The position numbers were made by a program, and so were the translations under genes. The notes beneath the pieces are model-generated. The model was given only the letters and a program-made list of their open reading frames with translations, did not search any database and was not told where the DNA came from. From Pogostemon cablin (taxonomy: Eukaryota; Streptophyta; Magnoliopsida; Lamiales; Lamiaceae): 64,000 nt of DNA. Below, piece after piece: positions 1 through 11,155 of the stretch (the stretch's first letter is position 1; every line of letters begins with the position of its first letter). Location of the stretch: the NCBI GenBank assembly GCA_023678885.1, contig CM042983.1, forward strand, positions 23,046,279 through 23,110,278. The letters run 5' to 3'.

Positions 1-511
1 GCACTATTTCCCAACTCACCGAGTTTATTGATTTAATTGCATCTAAATCTCACCCATTGATGAATCAAAGAAATATATACTGCCCTACGTGTCGAGGTTA
101 TTGTATAGGGATTAAGAGCACGAACATCCATAATAACAGAGATCAAGTTCTTCTATAAGTCAGTATAAGTTGAACGATCTCAGGTGGTCCTGCTCAATAC
201 ACATAAGTGCACTAGAGTGATTCTATAGCCAAGACAAGCTAATACCAAACCACACTACAACCATCCCGATAGAGAGTCCCCGTCTATCTCGGTTGTGAGC
301 ATCTGTTTATACTTTATAAGGGAACCGATAATATGATCTTCCGCGTGTTGTCGCACAACATATTATCTACAGTATAAAGTAAGTGGACTATTGCATCATG
401 CATATAAATAAATTATAAGACGCAATCATTTGATCATATGATTCTCATTTCAAATTAATTGTTTAAACATTGTTCATACAAAAACCTAGACTTTTAGTAT
501 ACAATCCAACA
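1..511 (-). mobile_element. Element A: 3' LTR, cut by the window edge
   Basis: This is the inner 511 bp of the 3' LTR of a minus-strand copia element. It ends at CCAACA, the complement of the usual TGTTGG start, and is followed at once by the polypurine tract. Base by base it matches 6987-7497 with no gap and one difference (aaggg versus aagga near 321/7307). The rest of the LTR, about 880 bp judging from the other copy, lies left of the window. Confidence 0.9.
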
Positions 512-526
512 ATCTCCCACTTATAC
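512..526 (-). other. Element A polypurine tract
   Basis: Read on the minus strand this is GTATAAGTGGGAGAT, directly next to the 3' LTR. That is the normal plus-strand priming site of an LTR retrotransposon. The same sequence sits at 61283-61297 in element B. Confidence 0.8.
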
Positions 527-2560
527 TAAAAGACTATGCTGTTATGTCTTCTACCATACATCTGATTTCCACTCCCACTTCTCGGCCATCAAAAGCTCTC
601 GCCTTAAGGTCCTTGTTAATGGATTTACTAGGTTATCATCCGATGCAATCTAGGTGACAACAACCTTCCCCTCATCATACGATTTTTCATAACAGGTGGT
701 ACTCGCGCTCCATGTGTTTAATTGCCTTATGGACTTGTGATTCCTTCAAGTTTGCAACTGCACCAATATCATCAATATAAATTTTGATATCCTTGGGCAA
801 ACTTAGAAACACTACAAAGTCCATCATGAAGTTTCTAGAGTCATACAGATACATTGGTTGCCTCATAGGCTCCAATTTATCATCTTTCCATATGGAGTCC
901 GAAGTCTGAAATATATTTCTATATAACACTCCTCCACATTATGACTCAACTTCCTAAAATTAAACACATAACCTTGAGGTGGATTTACTGCCGTCCAATC
1001 TGACTAAAAAATCTGAATCTACGTAATCCACAAGAAGCAGTGAATCTGTCCAGTAAGCTTACATATAATTTCCAGTCCTTCTCAGGCACTTCATATATGT
1101 CTTACCACAGCTCATCATTCTTGTTCCAGGTTACGTTGATACCCACTGTTCTTGCATTTAGCAAAACAGATATCCATACTCATGTATAGCATTCCTTAGA
1201 TTAGGCTTCCTCATTTGCCGAAGCATAAGGAACTGCTTTCATCTCCTTTATCTTCCTTTTGTGTCTCAAGACACATTTCCTTAGATAAAGTCACATGCTA
1301 AAACGAGTAAGGATTGTATCATTTCATGAAGCTTGAGATAAGCATAACATCCTTTCTTGTGATCCGTATTACCGTGATCAAAAGGATATTTTTGCTCCTC
1401 TTAAGTCCTTCATCTTATACCGCTTTATTAACCATACCCCATACGCCCGATAATACTCTTTCATTGTCTCCAATGAGCAAGATAATATCTATGTATAGTA
1501 CAAGTAATACCACCACGTTTCCATCACTCTTTTCAATACACAAGACACATCCGCGCATTGAATAAATCCATATCTTTGGATTTCCTCATCAAAACGGATG
1601 TTTCATGATCTTGAAGCTTGCTTTAGTCCATCGATGGACACTTTTAAGCTTCCTATCACAATGCTCTTAGCCCTTTGCAATGAATCACTCTGGTTGCTTC
1701 ACATAGATGTTTTCCTCAAGACTTCCAATTAGGAAAGTTGTCTTGACATCTATTTGCTATCCCTCATATTCCATATGAGTAGCAACATATAAAAGAATCC
1801 GGATCAATATAGGCACAGCTACTGGCGAACAGGTTTTCTCATAATCGAACCCTTTCTTTCTGAGTATACCTTTTCCCAACAAGCTTTACTTCCAAGGTTT
1901 TCACCTTACCGTATGATCCTCTTTTATTTTGTATGACACTTCCAATGGCTTTTACACCATTCGTGGTTCTACAATCATCCAGATCTTATTTAGAATCCAT
2001 AGATCCTATTTCAACATTCATTGCAACTTATTAAGATTTCGCATTTCTATCTTGTAGTTCTTCGTCGTATTCGTGGGTTAACTCCATGTTTACTAGGGAC
2101 CAAGCCTCACGACTCTCCCAAAACATATATCTATCAGGTTTTAGAACAACCTTCCCACTACGAGAAGACACTACACGCAATTGTGTATCAGATGTGACAC
2201 GCGTCGCAGTTTACCTTGTGGTATATCCTCTTGTACACTTGGTACTAATACTTTGTGTTTTCCTCTCACTTCCTTTAGAACAACTTATACATGGGTATTT
2301 GATTTATTACATAGTTCTTTTTCCAAAAATCTAGTGTTTGTGTTAACAATCACTCTTCGATCTTGTGGACTAAATAAATCATCCTTCATTTTTCTAGGAT
2401 ATCCCACAAACAGAAAAACATTCTTACGAATTACTGTTCCTAGGGCATATCCATAAAATGAATTTAGTAATTCCAAATAATTCATCATCTATCTAATCAC
2501 TACCATAAGAGTGCTATTCCTTCTATTCGTCACACCATTAAGGTGGGAAATTCATTTCTG
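527..2560 (-). pseudogene. Element A: decayed copia pol (RT/RNase H side)
   Basis: The minus strand carries scattered pieces of an Angela-like pol in several frames. The clearest is near 720-780, where DDIGAVANLKESQVHKAIKH resembles the RNase H stretch of element B (YCDNSGAVANSKEPRAHKAS). Nucleotide similarity to B's 61300-63500 continues in the same order to about 2560, for example around 1840-1900 and 2395-2470. Stops and indels are dense, so no useful enzyme can be made. What is odd is that the flanking LTRs are nearly identical, so this wrecked interior was copied recently, presumably by enzymes from another element. Confidence 0.75.
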
Positions 2561-4246
2561 AAGGTACCTTTCTCTTACTAGATTAGAAGACTCATTATTA
2601 ATTACTATTTGTCACATCCAGGGGATAAACATGATTTCAGAGTATACAAATTGTTCACCAACGTACCATAACAGATTACAACTCTATCCTTCATTATAAT
2701 GACCATGTCATTTAAATGAAATGGAGTATCCATCTATTAATGCATAGAAACCGAAATCAAATTCTTTCTATGAAAACGTACGTAAAGACAATTTCATAAA
2801 ATCAAACGTTTATTCATATCGCAAGATAAATAAACAACTCCCACTGCAATAACCACTACTCTCGTAGTATTACCCATGTACATAAAAATCTCATCATCAC
2901 TTAGTCGTAGGCTTTTAGTGATTCCTGTATCTACACACAACGTGTTAGTAGATGCCATCACTAATCACGATTCAACGACTAGTGAATGAGATACAAGTCT
3001 TGTTCACATCTTGATGAAATTGAATTTCCTTTGCCACATGTTTTGTCAGAAATTCCCCACCATATATAACCTCTTGTAATTTAGGAGAAACTTACTCAAA
3101 ACATCTAGGCAATTATGGAGAATAAAATTGACTTAGGTTTCCCCTTCAACTTTTATTCCATGTATCCAATTCATTCATCAAATTCAATCATAACCTACCA
3201 CCTTTTAACTTACTCAAGTATCTGAAGAGTTACATGAGACCATCATATTTCTATGAACCTCTCACCTCCCCACTAGAGACTTTAATAGGCATCATGAACA
3301 TCCTTAAGGGAGAACACATTTTTATTTTCTTAAGCAGTAAAATCAAAACCAAGATTCTTTTCTAATCATCTAATTTTGGACCAGTAAATATAATTTCTTT
3401 TAGTTAACAATAAGAGAGATAAAACCATTTGAAATTACAGAGAATCATAAATAAATATACCGATCAAATCTTCAAATTTTATCCTTTTATATTGATTCCC
3501 TCAAAACAATATAAAAATAAAATTCACCGACATCTCAAGCACCGTGAGTCTGCAAGCCACGTTAGTGTGGACGTTTACAAACCCAAACATTTACAAGAGA
3601 AGGTTATACCCATTAATTTCATTTGTCAACCTAACTTTATGACAAAATAATTAATAGTCGGTTCCTCTTTAGCCATGCAAATAATAGCAGTGACTCTGTT
3701 GGGGAGGATACTAATTATTTACACCTAAGTGTACACCATTATTTGATCCCAAGTCCACTGCGCGAGCTTGTGTGCCTTACAGTTGGAGAAGTACACACGC
3801 GCTCGGATAGCTTCCTACAATCATCAATTATAAGTTTGTACCAGTGAGCCCCACATAAACTCATCCGTTAGGGAGGAAGGCCTATTGCCAACACGCAAGT
3901 TCATGTGCCACATTACAAACAACAATTATGTAATGAAGTCTGTACCAGTGATCTGTGAATAAACTCATCCGTTAGGGAGGAAGGCCTATTGCCAACACGC
4001 AAGTTTACTCACATCACTTACAAACCAATAATGGAGGCTGCGGGAATTTTTACCAATTCCCTCTCCCACTTAGTTATTTAAAACCGAGGGTTTTTACATG
4101 CATATAATATTCGGAATAATATACGCAATCCTAGCATGCTCCTATCACGGCACATAAGGCAGTAAATCCCAAAGAGTCATGCATACATATATAACAATAA
4201 TCAATAATTAAATCAATCATTAACAGTTATATATCAGCGAATTCGA
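2561..4246 (-). other. Element A interior, no coding capacity
   Basis: No credible reading frame is seen. It may hold remnants of gag and 5' pol too decayed to recognise. It includes a direct duplication of about 68 bp: 3834-3901 and 3938-4005 share the segment with ACTCATCCGTTAGGGAGG and end in AACACGCAAGTT. Confidence 0.6.
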
Positions 4247-4309
4247 TTGTTCGCCATCAGGCACGAATATCAGCAAAGACTTCCAAACTATCAAACTTTT
4301 GAAATTTCC

Positions 4310-4490
4310 AGATTGTCCAATTTTCGAAACCATCGATATCGACCGTCGATGTCGTCCAGATTATCAAAATCATCGATATCGACTAGATTATCAAATATTC
4401 GAAAAACATCAAGATTATCAACATTCCAAAACTATCGATATCGATCGTCGATATCGTCTAGATTATCGAAATCATCGATATCGACGAGCA
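4310..4490. repeat. Short tandem array rich in ATCGATATCGA
   Basis: Two imperfect units of roughly 110 bp carry CATCGATATCGAC and GATTATC(A/G)AAATCATCG blocks. They lie inside element A. The open frame across them translates to serine/arginine-rich repeats and is judged a by-product. Confidence 0.6.
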
Positions 4491-4524
4491 ACCATATACA
4501 ACAATAATAGATAATTAAATCAAT

Positions 4525-4745
4525 TATGTCAGTTATATATTAGGAATTAATTCAACATCCATATATAACAATAATAGACAATTAATTATAGCAGTTATAT
4601 ATTAGGAATTAATTCGACATCCATATATGACAATAATAGATTATTAAATCAATTATAACAGTCATATATTAGGAATTAATTCGACATCCATATATAACAA
4701 TAATATACAATCTATTATGGCAGTTATATATTAGGAATTAGTTTT
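4525..4745. repeat. Tandem array, 62-67 bp period, four units
   Basis: The core CAGTTATATATTAGGAATTA recurs at about 4530, 4592, 4659 and 4721, with a looser copy near 4902. It is inside the non-coding part of element A. Confidence 0.75.
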
Positions 4746-5197
4746 CATAAAATTGGATGTCTTATCCAACACTCTAGCAATACATGCATATAATATACCA
4801 AATATAATACGCAATCTAGCATGCTTCTATATAAGACAATAAATCATAGAGATCAGGCATCCATATATATATAACAATAATAGACAATTAAATCAATTAT
4901 GACAGTTATATATATTAGGAATAAAAACGCCTCTAAATTTTAATGTCTTGTCCGACACTCCTACTGTGGAATCGATGCCTTACGCAACAAGCAGGATTGC
5001 TTGTGCCCCAAGACGTCCATCATCATATCCCACCATCAATCGTGTCAGGGAGCGCTCCAAGTGCCTTGACGAGCGCCCCTCGCCCGGACTGTCGCTCGTC
5101 CAATGGCCTACTTGCATGGAACCAAGTTCAGCCCAACGCGCAACACCAAACTACACCAACTGTCGTTCGTAGTTCGAAACTGCAAAAATCTCAGAAT

Positions 5198-5806
5198 CCA
5201 ATCTCCACCATCCAGAATCTATTACTGTAAGTCCTGAACATGCTGTCCAAATTACAGGTTGATCCAACGGTTATTTTGTGAGAAACGGCTCTTTTCCCTC
5301 GACTGCGCAAAACAGAATCGCTCAAAAATCTGCTTCTGTTTTCAGCGTAATTCCAGCAAGAAAAAGCTCCAAATTCGATCTCCACCGTTCAGAATGTACA
5401 TACACAAAGTATGAACGTTCTGACCAAATTACAGCCCGATCCAACGGATAGTTTGAGAGAAACGGTTCTTTTCCCTCAACTGCGCAAAACAGAATCGGCC
5501 AAATATCTGCTTCTGTTTTCAGCGTAATCCCAACAAGAAAAAGCTACAAATTCGATCTCTACCGTTCAGAATGTACATCCATAAGGTCTGAAGGTGCTGA
5601 CCAAATTACAGCTCGATCCCACGGTTAGTTTGTGAGAAACGGCTCTTTTCCCTCGACTGCGCAAAACAGAATCGCCCAAATATCTGCTTCTATTTTCAGC
5701 GTAATCCCAGCAAGAAAAAGCTCCAAATTCGATCTTCACCGTTCAGAATGTACATCCACAAGGTCTGAACGTGCTGACCAAATTACAGCTCAATCCGACC
5801 GTTGAA
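5198..5806. repeat. Tandem array with exact 177-bp period in element A leader
   Basis: GCGCAAAACAGAATCG recurs at 5305, 5482 and 5659, exactly 177 bp apart. Units share CCGTTCAGAATGTACATCC, CTGACCAAATTACAG and GAGAAACGGCTCTTTTCCCT. There are about 3.4 copies. The array lies just inside the 5' end of the minus-strand element, between the primer binding site and the first coding remnants, that is, in its untranslated leader. Confidence 0.85.
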
Positions 5807-6094
5807 ACTCCGGTAATTGCATCTGCAATATCACTGCGCTGGATTTTCTCTCAAAAACGTGATTCTATTTTTGCCCTCTTTTTCTTCTTCCTTGCATGTG
5901 AAATTGACGAACAGTTTTCGTCGAATCCTCTCACACACAACCATGGACGAATAGATATGATACAGGGTATATATCATATAGGGATATTCATGGTTTGCGC
6001 AATAAAACCAAAACCCTAAACATGTGATCCTAATTCCGAAAAATTAATCACATAAACCCTAGCCTAACGTGTCACGCTTCACCACGAAACCGAA

Positions 6095-6106
6095 GCTCTG
6101 ATACCA
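6095..6106 (-). other. Element A primer binding site
   Basis: On the minus strand this reads TGGTATCAGAGC, the standard copia site complementary to the 3' end of initiator methionine tRNA. It is 3 bases from the LTR end, which fixes the element's orientation as minus. Confidence 0.9.
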
Positions 6107-6109
6107 ATT

Positions 6110-7497
6110 TGTTGGCTTTCGATCGTTTGGTTAACGTGACCCGTTAGGGTTCCATGTATTTCTAACAAGCAGCGGAAGCAAGTAAACATGAAACGCATTA
6201 CCTTTCACCAAGGGTTGATGTAGAGGTTGAATTCTCGCTGGCAGACTGCGCAGTCCCACGAGAATAGCCATAAGTTCCTTTTCTGATGTCGGAATTGAGT
6301 GGTCTTTGCGCTCAGACGATCCTCTCTTCGACGGCTTTCCGTCAGTATATAATACATCAAAATCGGATAACTGTACGATTTTATATGAATTTTGTAACAT
6401 GACGAACTGCAGCAGCAAACGACCTTCCGGTCTTCTGCTGTATGTCCCAAGTTGATCTCGACGTCGTGTGGGCGACGATCTACGAGACCTACTCAATCTG
6501 CTATCAACCCTCATCACACGTGAATAATGAATTAGATTAGGGTTCCAGATAAGTTGAGGTGACTTATATACATGGGCTACAGCAGGGACCAGGAGGAGAA
6601 ATTGGGTTGGGCCTCCATTGGGCTTAAGTATCCAAGCTTAGCCCAAAGCTTATACTTAAGTCCAATAATAATAATATATTCCACTAAAATATTATTACTG
6701 CACTACCGTACCAATCCCAAAATTACGTTTTGGGCTCCTTCTTATTATGAGCCCGTTAGTCTCCCCATGTTTAAGATATACAATGTCCATTAATTAATTT
6801 AAGTTACTGACAACTCAATTAATTAATATCTCATCCAAGAGTAGTACCACTCAACCTCATTATCATGCCGGAATAAATTCCACCTGCAGGGTTTACATGA
6901 TAATCCTTATGAGCTCCTCAAGGGGACATCATCAACCTATGACGGACACGGATTCCTTCTACAATCAACAGCACACCATAGATACAGCACTATTTCCCAA
7001 CTCACCGAGTTTATTGATTTAATTGCATCTAAATCTCACCCATTGATGAATCAAAGAAATATATACTGCCCTACGTGTCGAGGTTATTGTATAGGGATTA
7101 AGAGCACGAACATCCATAATAACAGAGATCAAGTTCTTCTATAAGTCAGTATAAGTTGAACGATCTCAGGTGGTCCTGCTCAATACACATAAGTGCACTA
7201 GAGTGATTCTATAGCCAAGACAAGCTAATACCAAACCACACTACAACCATCCCGATAGAGAGTCCCCGTCTATCTCGGTTGTGAGCATCTGTTTATACTT
7301 TATAAGGAAACCGATAATATGATCTTCCGCGTGTTGTCGCACAACATATTATCTACAGTATAAAGTAAGTGGACTATTGCATCATGCATATAAATAAATT
7401 ATAAGACGCAATCATTTGATCATATGATTCTCATTTCAAATTAATTGTTTAAACATTGTTCATACAAAAACCTAGACTTTTAGTATACAATCCAACA
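6110..7497 (-). mobile_element. Element A: complete 5' LTR (1388 bp)
   Basis: Starts TGTTGG and ends CCAACA on the plus strand. It belongs to the same family as the LTR of element B at 60076-61282, sharing for example CAGGGACCAGGAGGAGAAATT and GATCTTCCGCGTGTTGTCGC. The next 5 bp (cctgg, 7498-7502) should be the target duplication and should recur just left of the other LTR, outside the window. The insertion is inside the LTR of element C: 7498 continues at the point equivalent to 13675. The reading frame on the minus strand at 6131-6517 is a by-product of the LTR. Confidence 0.92.
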
Positions 7498-8824
7498 CCT
7501 GGGACGTCCAGAAGGGTGGTTCGACCATGGTTCGACCTGTAGGGGTTGGTTCGACCTGTTTGGGAGGTCGAACTGCGCTTCGGGAACTTACCAAATCCGT
7601 ATTTTCGAGGCCTAAACGCGTGTGATCACTTGAAAAGCCCATTCCAAGCCTAGGAAATGTGATTACAAGTATAAAAGGAGGTCTATACAACCCCAAAAAG
7701 AGGAGGAACACAACACAATACAAGAGAGGAGAAGAGAGACCACAACATACAACACCCCACAAGGGGGGATCACCCCCCCAACCATCATCCTTTTCTCCAT
7801 CCATCCATCACTTTGAAGATTCGTTTGTGGAATCAAGGGGAGAACTAAGAGGAGAATTCAAGAGCGAGAAGGACGCGATGACGCCACATCTAGGGTTTAT
7901 TCGTTTTCTAATTTATCTTATATTTTCCGGATATCGGGGTAAAATCTATCCAACACCCATGTGTGTTTCCTACAACACCATGGGCTAGAGCCTTTTTGGT
8001 AGAACTAGGGTTGTGAAGGTTTTATCTAGTTAATTGAACTTCCATGTGTATACTCCGTACAACACTACTTGTGGTTTATTTTATATAAGATTGTGCCTTT
8101 TTAATCCATACTCATAGTCGTTTTGTGCATCAATAATCGTTGTGTAGAGTCTGAATACATAACATGGTTTTTGGTTGAGTGCGTTCACTGTTGAGCAGTG
8201 TTTTAAGTTATAATTCTAAGTGAAGGGATTCCGAAGTCTTATTAGAACTATCTTATATGAATACTTATTAATTGAATTGAATTCGGGTTAATAAGTAGGA
8301 TAAAGAGGATAATTTTATAGTACCTATAAAGGGAGATCATATCGGGTTAGAGTACCAATCCTATGGGGAAATAATTGATACTGATAGTACCTAGAAAGGG
8401 GATAAAATTATATCTCTTGCTTCGAGGTTATTCACACGTGTTACACGCATGTTTACTTGTGTCTATAGAGTAGATATGCATGGTTTAGTGATGCGTCCAT
8501 ATTCCACAAGGTAGAGTCGGATATTGACACATAGAAGGGAAGTTAATTAGTGAAAGTGGATTACCCTAGAGCTACCTATTCTCCTACTTGATCCACTTTC
8601 GTATCCTTCGAGTGATAGTTTATTTTATTTGTTATTTAATTTCCAGCATATTAGTTGTTAGATAACCATTAAAATGTAATTGCCTTGTCTTAATTAATTT
8701 AGATAATAATTAAATTGATAATATGACGTCCCTTGGGTTCGATATTGACTTGGTCACCTTTCGAGACTACAATTGATATCCTTCATACTTGGGGATTAAT
8801 TGTGTGTTGAGAAAATGTGCATCA
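7498..8824 (+). mobile_element. Element C: 5' LTR, inner part, split by A
   Basis: Matches 13675-15000 along its length with scattered substitutions, a few percent by eye, and ends in the same CATCA. The missing first 645 bp or so lie left of element A, beyond the window. It contains several GGTTCGACC and GGTCGAAC boxes at 7518-7577. The higher divergence here than between the LTRs of A agrees with A having inserted later. Confidence 0.9.
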
Positions 8825-8830
8825 AGTTCT

Positions 8831-8848
8831 TGGCGCCGTTGCCGAGGA
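8831..8848 (+). other. Element C primer binding site
   Basis: TGGCGCCGTTGCCGAGGA lies 6 bp after the LTR. TGGCGCC-type sites are usual in Athila/Tat-type gypsy elements and related non-autonomous elements. Confidence 0.75.
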
Positions 8849-9009
8849 CGGCTGTTATTATTGATTTTATTATTTCTAGTTTGATTAAGATATTTTTTTT
8901 CTTTTATTTGTGATTATTCATTTCTATCTAACCTTGAATTTTTTCGAGTTACTTGTGCGCTTGAAAAAAGGAGATGAAGGAAAGGAGCAAATAACACATT
9001 GAGCTGAAC

Positions 9010-11155
9010 ATGGTCGGAGCAAGGCAGAATCCGGATAATGTTTCCATTCGTGAAATTTTCACGAACTTTGGGAATGTCAACATGGGGTTGATAGGAGCAG
9101 GGGGAAAGATGATGATTTTGAGATACATCCCGCTCTTATTAACATGGTAGAGAAGAATTCCTTTTCTGGAGGTTGTTTTGAAGATCCATATCAGCATCTC
9201 CGAAGATTTCTTGGTTATGCAAACACTCAAAAGGGCAGTGGAGCGAATGATAATGCTAGGCGGATTGCCTTATTCAAGTTCTCTTTAATTAATAAGGCGG
9301 AAGCTTGGTATGAGACCCTTGATCCAGCCGATTGCAATACATGGGACCAACTGCAGCAGAAGTTCTTGGAGAGATACATGCCACCCTCAAGGATCTTAAG
9401 AATGAAGTAAGAGATCACTCGATTTGTTATGAATCAGGGTGAGAAATTTGATGAGGCGTGGGATAGGTTTAAAGACATGCTCAGGAGGTGTCCACAGCAT
9501 GGAATGTCTAAGGCTGAATACATAAGCATCTTCTACTATGGATTGGATTGTGAGTCGCGTGTTTTTATTGATGCATCATAAGGAGGAGCGCTGTTATCAA
9601 AGACAGCACTTGAAGCAGAAAAGTTATTTGAAGACATCTCTATGAATTTACGTGACTGGCCAGTAGAGAGAGATAGAGGATCATATATACTTGGCAAGGT
9701 GGCGCAGGTTGAATATCAAGTGAAGCCGAATAGGGATGATGAGATCGTCTCTAGTCTAGCTAACATCAACAAGCTACTAGAGTCCCAGCAGAGGCAGATT
9801 ACAGAGTTGACACTAAGGGTGCCTAGTATGAAGCAACACGAAGTGAAGAGTGATGAAGATACCTTCAATCGATACATGGCTGAGAACGATGCAAGGGTTG
9901 ACCACATCGAAGCTAGAATGAATATTGATCATGCAGATTTATCTAAGCAGATGAAGGAGCTTACTTTGATTATGGGGCAGATGACCGCGAACGTGAATCA
10001 ATTGACACGAAAATTAGAAGATAAAGCCATCACGTTAAGGTCTGGAACACAGTATGAAGGAACGACGGAGCTGAAATCGAAATCTGAAGCTAAAGGAGCC
10101 CGATTCGACCCTGATTCGACCAACACAAGAGGTCGAACCATACAGGGTAGGTCGAATCGGAGCACTGGACATGATCAGGAGAAGACTCAGCATTGGTTCG
10201 ACCAAGCTCCATCTAATTCGACCTGGCTAATAGGTCGAACCTGGTCGAACCCGACCATTCCGAGCACTCTGTTTTTCCAGAAGACCGGTTCGACCATAGC
10301 CTTATTGGTTCAACCTGGATACCAAGTCGAACCCTGGTCGAACCGCATCAAGTGAAACACTCTATTTCAGATCATCATCGGTTCGATCACGTCACTCATG
10401 GTTCGACCATACCTACTGGTCAAACCCAGGTCGAACCGGAGGCCAAAGATCATGCAGAGAGCAGATTCGACTTGGGAGAAAGTGGTTCGACCTGGTCACA
10501 AGGTCGAACCCAGGTCGAATCACATAATCAGAGAGAGAATCAAGTTTCAGAAGAGTGGTTCGACCACTACGTGTCTGGTTCGACCTGTCGAACAGGTCGA
10601 ACCCAAGTCGAACCCAAACTAAAAAGTGAGAATGGACTTCCAGGAGCTTGGTTCGACCACTATGTACCTAGTTCGACCAGTACCCCTGGTCGAACCCAGG
10701 TCGAATCCTCTCAGAACGCACCCGTTTCTGCGCCGAATGCTCCGCATGATGTTGATGCTACTCCAGTACCATTACATGAGCAGAATACTGAGCTTACAAT
10801 AGAGAAGAAGTGGAAAAGAGCAAAGAAGTTGAGAGCGGAGAAGCTTAGACTGCGAATGGATAATGTAGATGTGGTTTTCTCTCTTGATCACGCAATGAAG
10901 ATGCCCATGGAGACTCAATCATGCAAGAGCATTGATATGGTTTCTAACTTGTTTAATCTTAATTTTTCTAAGACAGGTAATTCTGAATTTAAGTGGAAGA
11001 TTGACAAGGGGGTGTCTAGACAACTATGGGAGGAAGGAAATTTCAATGATCATATTTTTGTGACCAAGAAAGGTGAGGTGTTGAGTGTAGACAAGAAGAG
11101 GGAAAGAAAGTATTTGAAGGTGAGGATGCGAGAAGACCATCCTCTACCATCGTGA
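9010..11155 (+). pseudogene. Element C gag-like gene, broken
   Basis: A retrotransposon gag (gypsy type) capsid domain is clear at 9144-9570: FEDPYQHLRRFLGYA, then a RRIALFKFSLINKAEAWYET stretch and WDQLQQKFLERYMPPS. It goes on in the same frame through a segment with RFKDMLRRCPQHGMSKAEY and a probable coiled coil (about 9700-10040). A region of repeated peptides (WFDHYV...GRTQVEP) encoded by the four-box array follows, then a basic C-terminal part to 11155. Breaks: a frameshift near 9105, in-frame TAA at 9408-9410 and near 9580, and a one-base loss near 10242. The last is pinned down because that array unit has box spacing 10 instead of 11. No protease, reverse transcriptase or integrase follows, so C looks like a gag-only (TR-GAG type) non-autonomous element. 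Confidence 0.85.
10103..10707 (+). repeat. Array of seven four-box cassettes (GGTTCGACC/GGTCGAACC)
   Basis: Each cassette is F-F-R-R, with F = GGTTCGACC and R = GGTCGAACC, its reverse complement. Starts in units 2-7 are 10195/10215/10233/10243, 10287/10307/10325/10336, 10380/10400/10418/10429, 10464/10484/10502/10513, 10557/10577/10595/10606 and 10650/10670/10688/10699. Spacings are therefore 20, 18 and 11, apart from the one-base loss in unit 2. Cassettes repeat mostly every 93 bp (31 codons). Unit 1 (10103-10158) is more compact. Linkers vary far more than boxes. The array sits in the gag-like frame. Confidence 0.93.

Noticed and set aside
4247..4507. Serine/arginine-rich small protein
   Set aside because: The sequence is a by-product of a tandem ATCGATATCGA repeat in non-coding element A DNA.
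6131..6517. 128-codon minus-strand reading frame as a gene
   Set aside because: It lies wholly within the LTR of element A and shows no family resemblance.
10103..10707. Regularly spaced short repeats as a CRISPR array
   Set aside because: The repeats are 9-bp boxes in alternating orientation, inside a retrotransposon gag of a plant genome; there are no unique spacers of constant length and no cas genes.
10195..10707. GGTTCGACC boxes as tRNA gene B boxes (internal Pol III promoters) or tRNA remnants
   Set aside because: They resemble GGTTCGANTCC only in the first part, the last bases do not fit, and no A box, cloverleaf or Pol III terminator is arranged around them.
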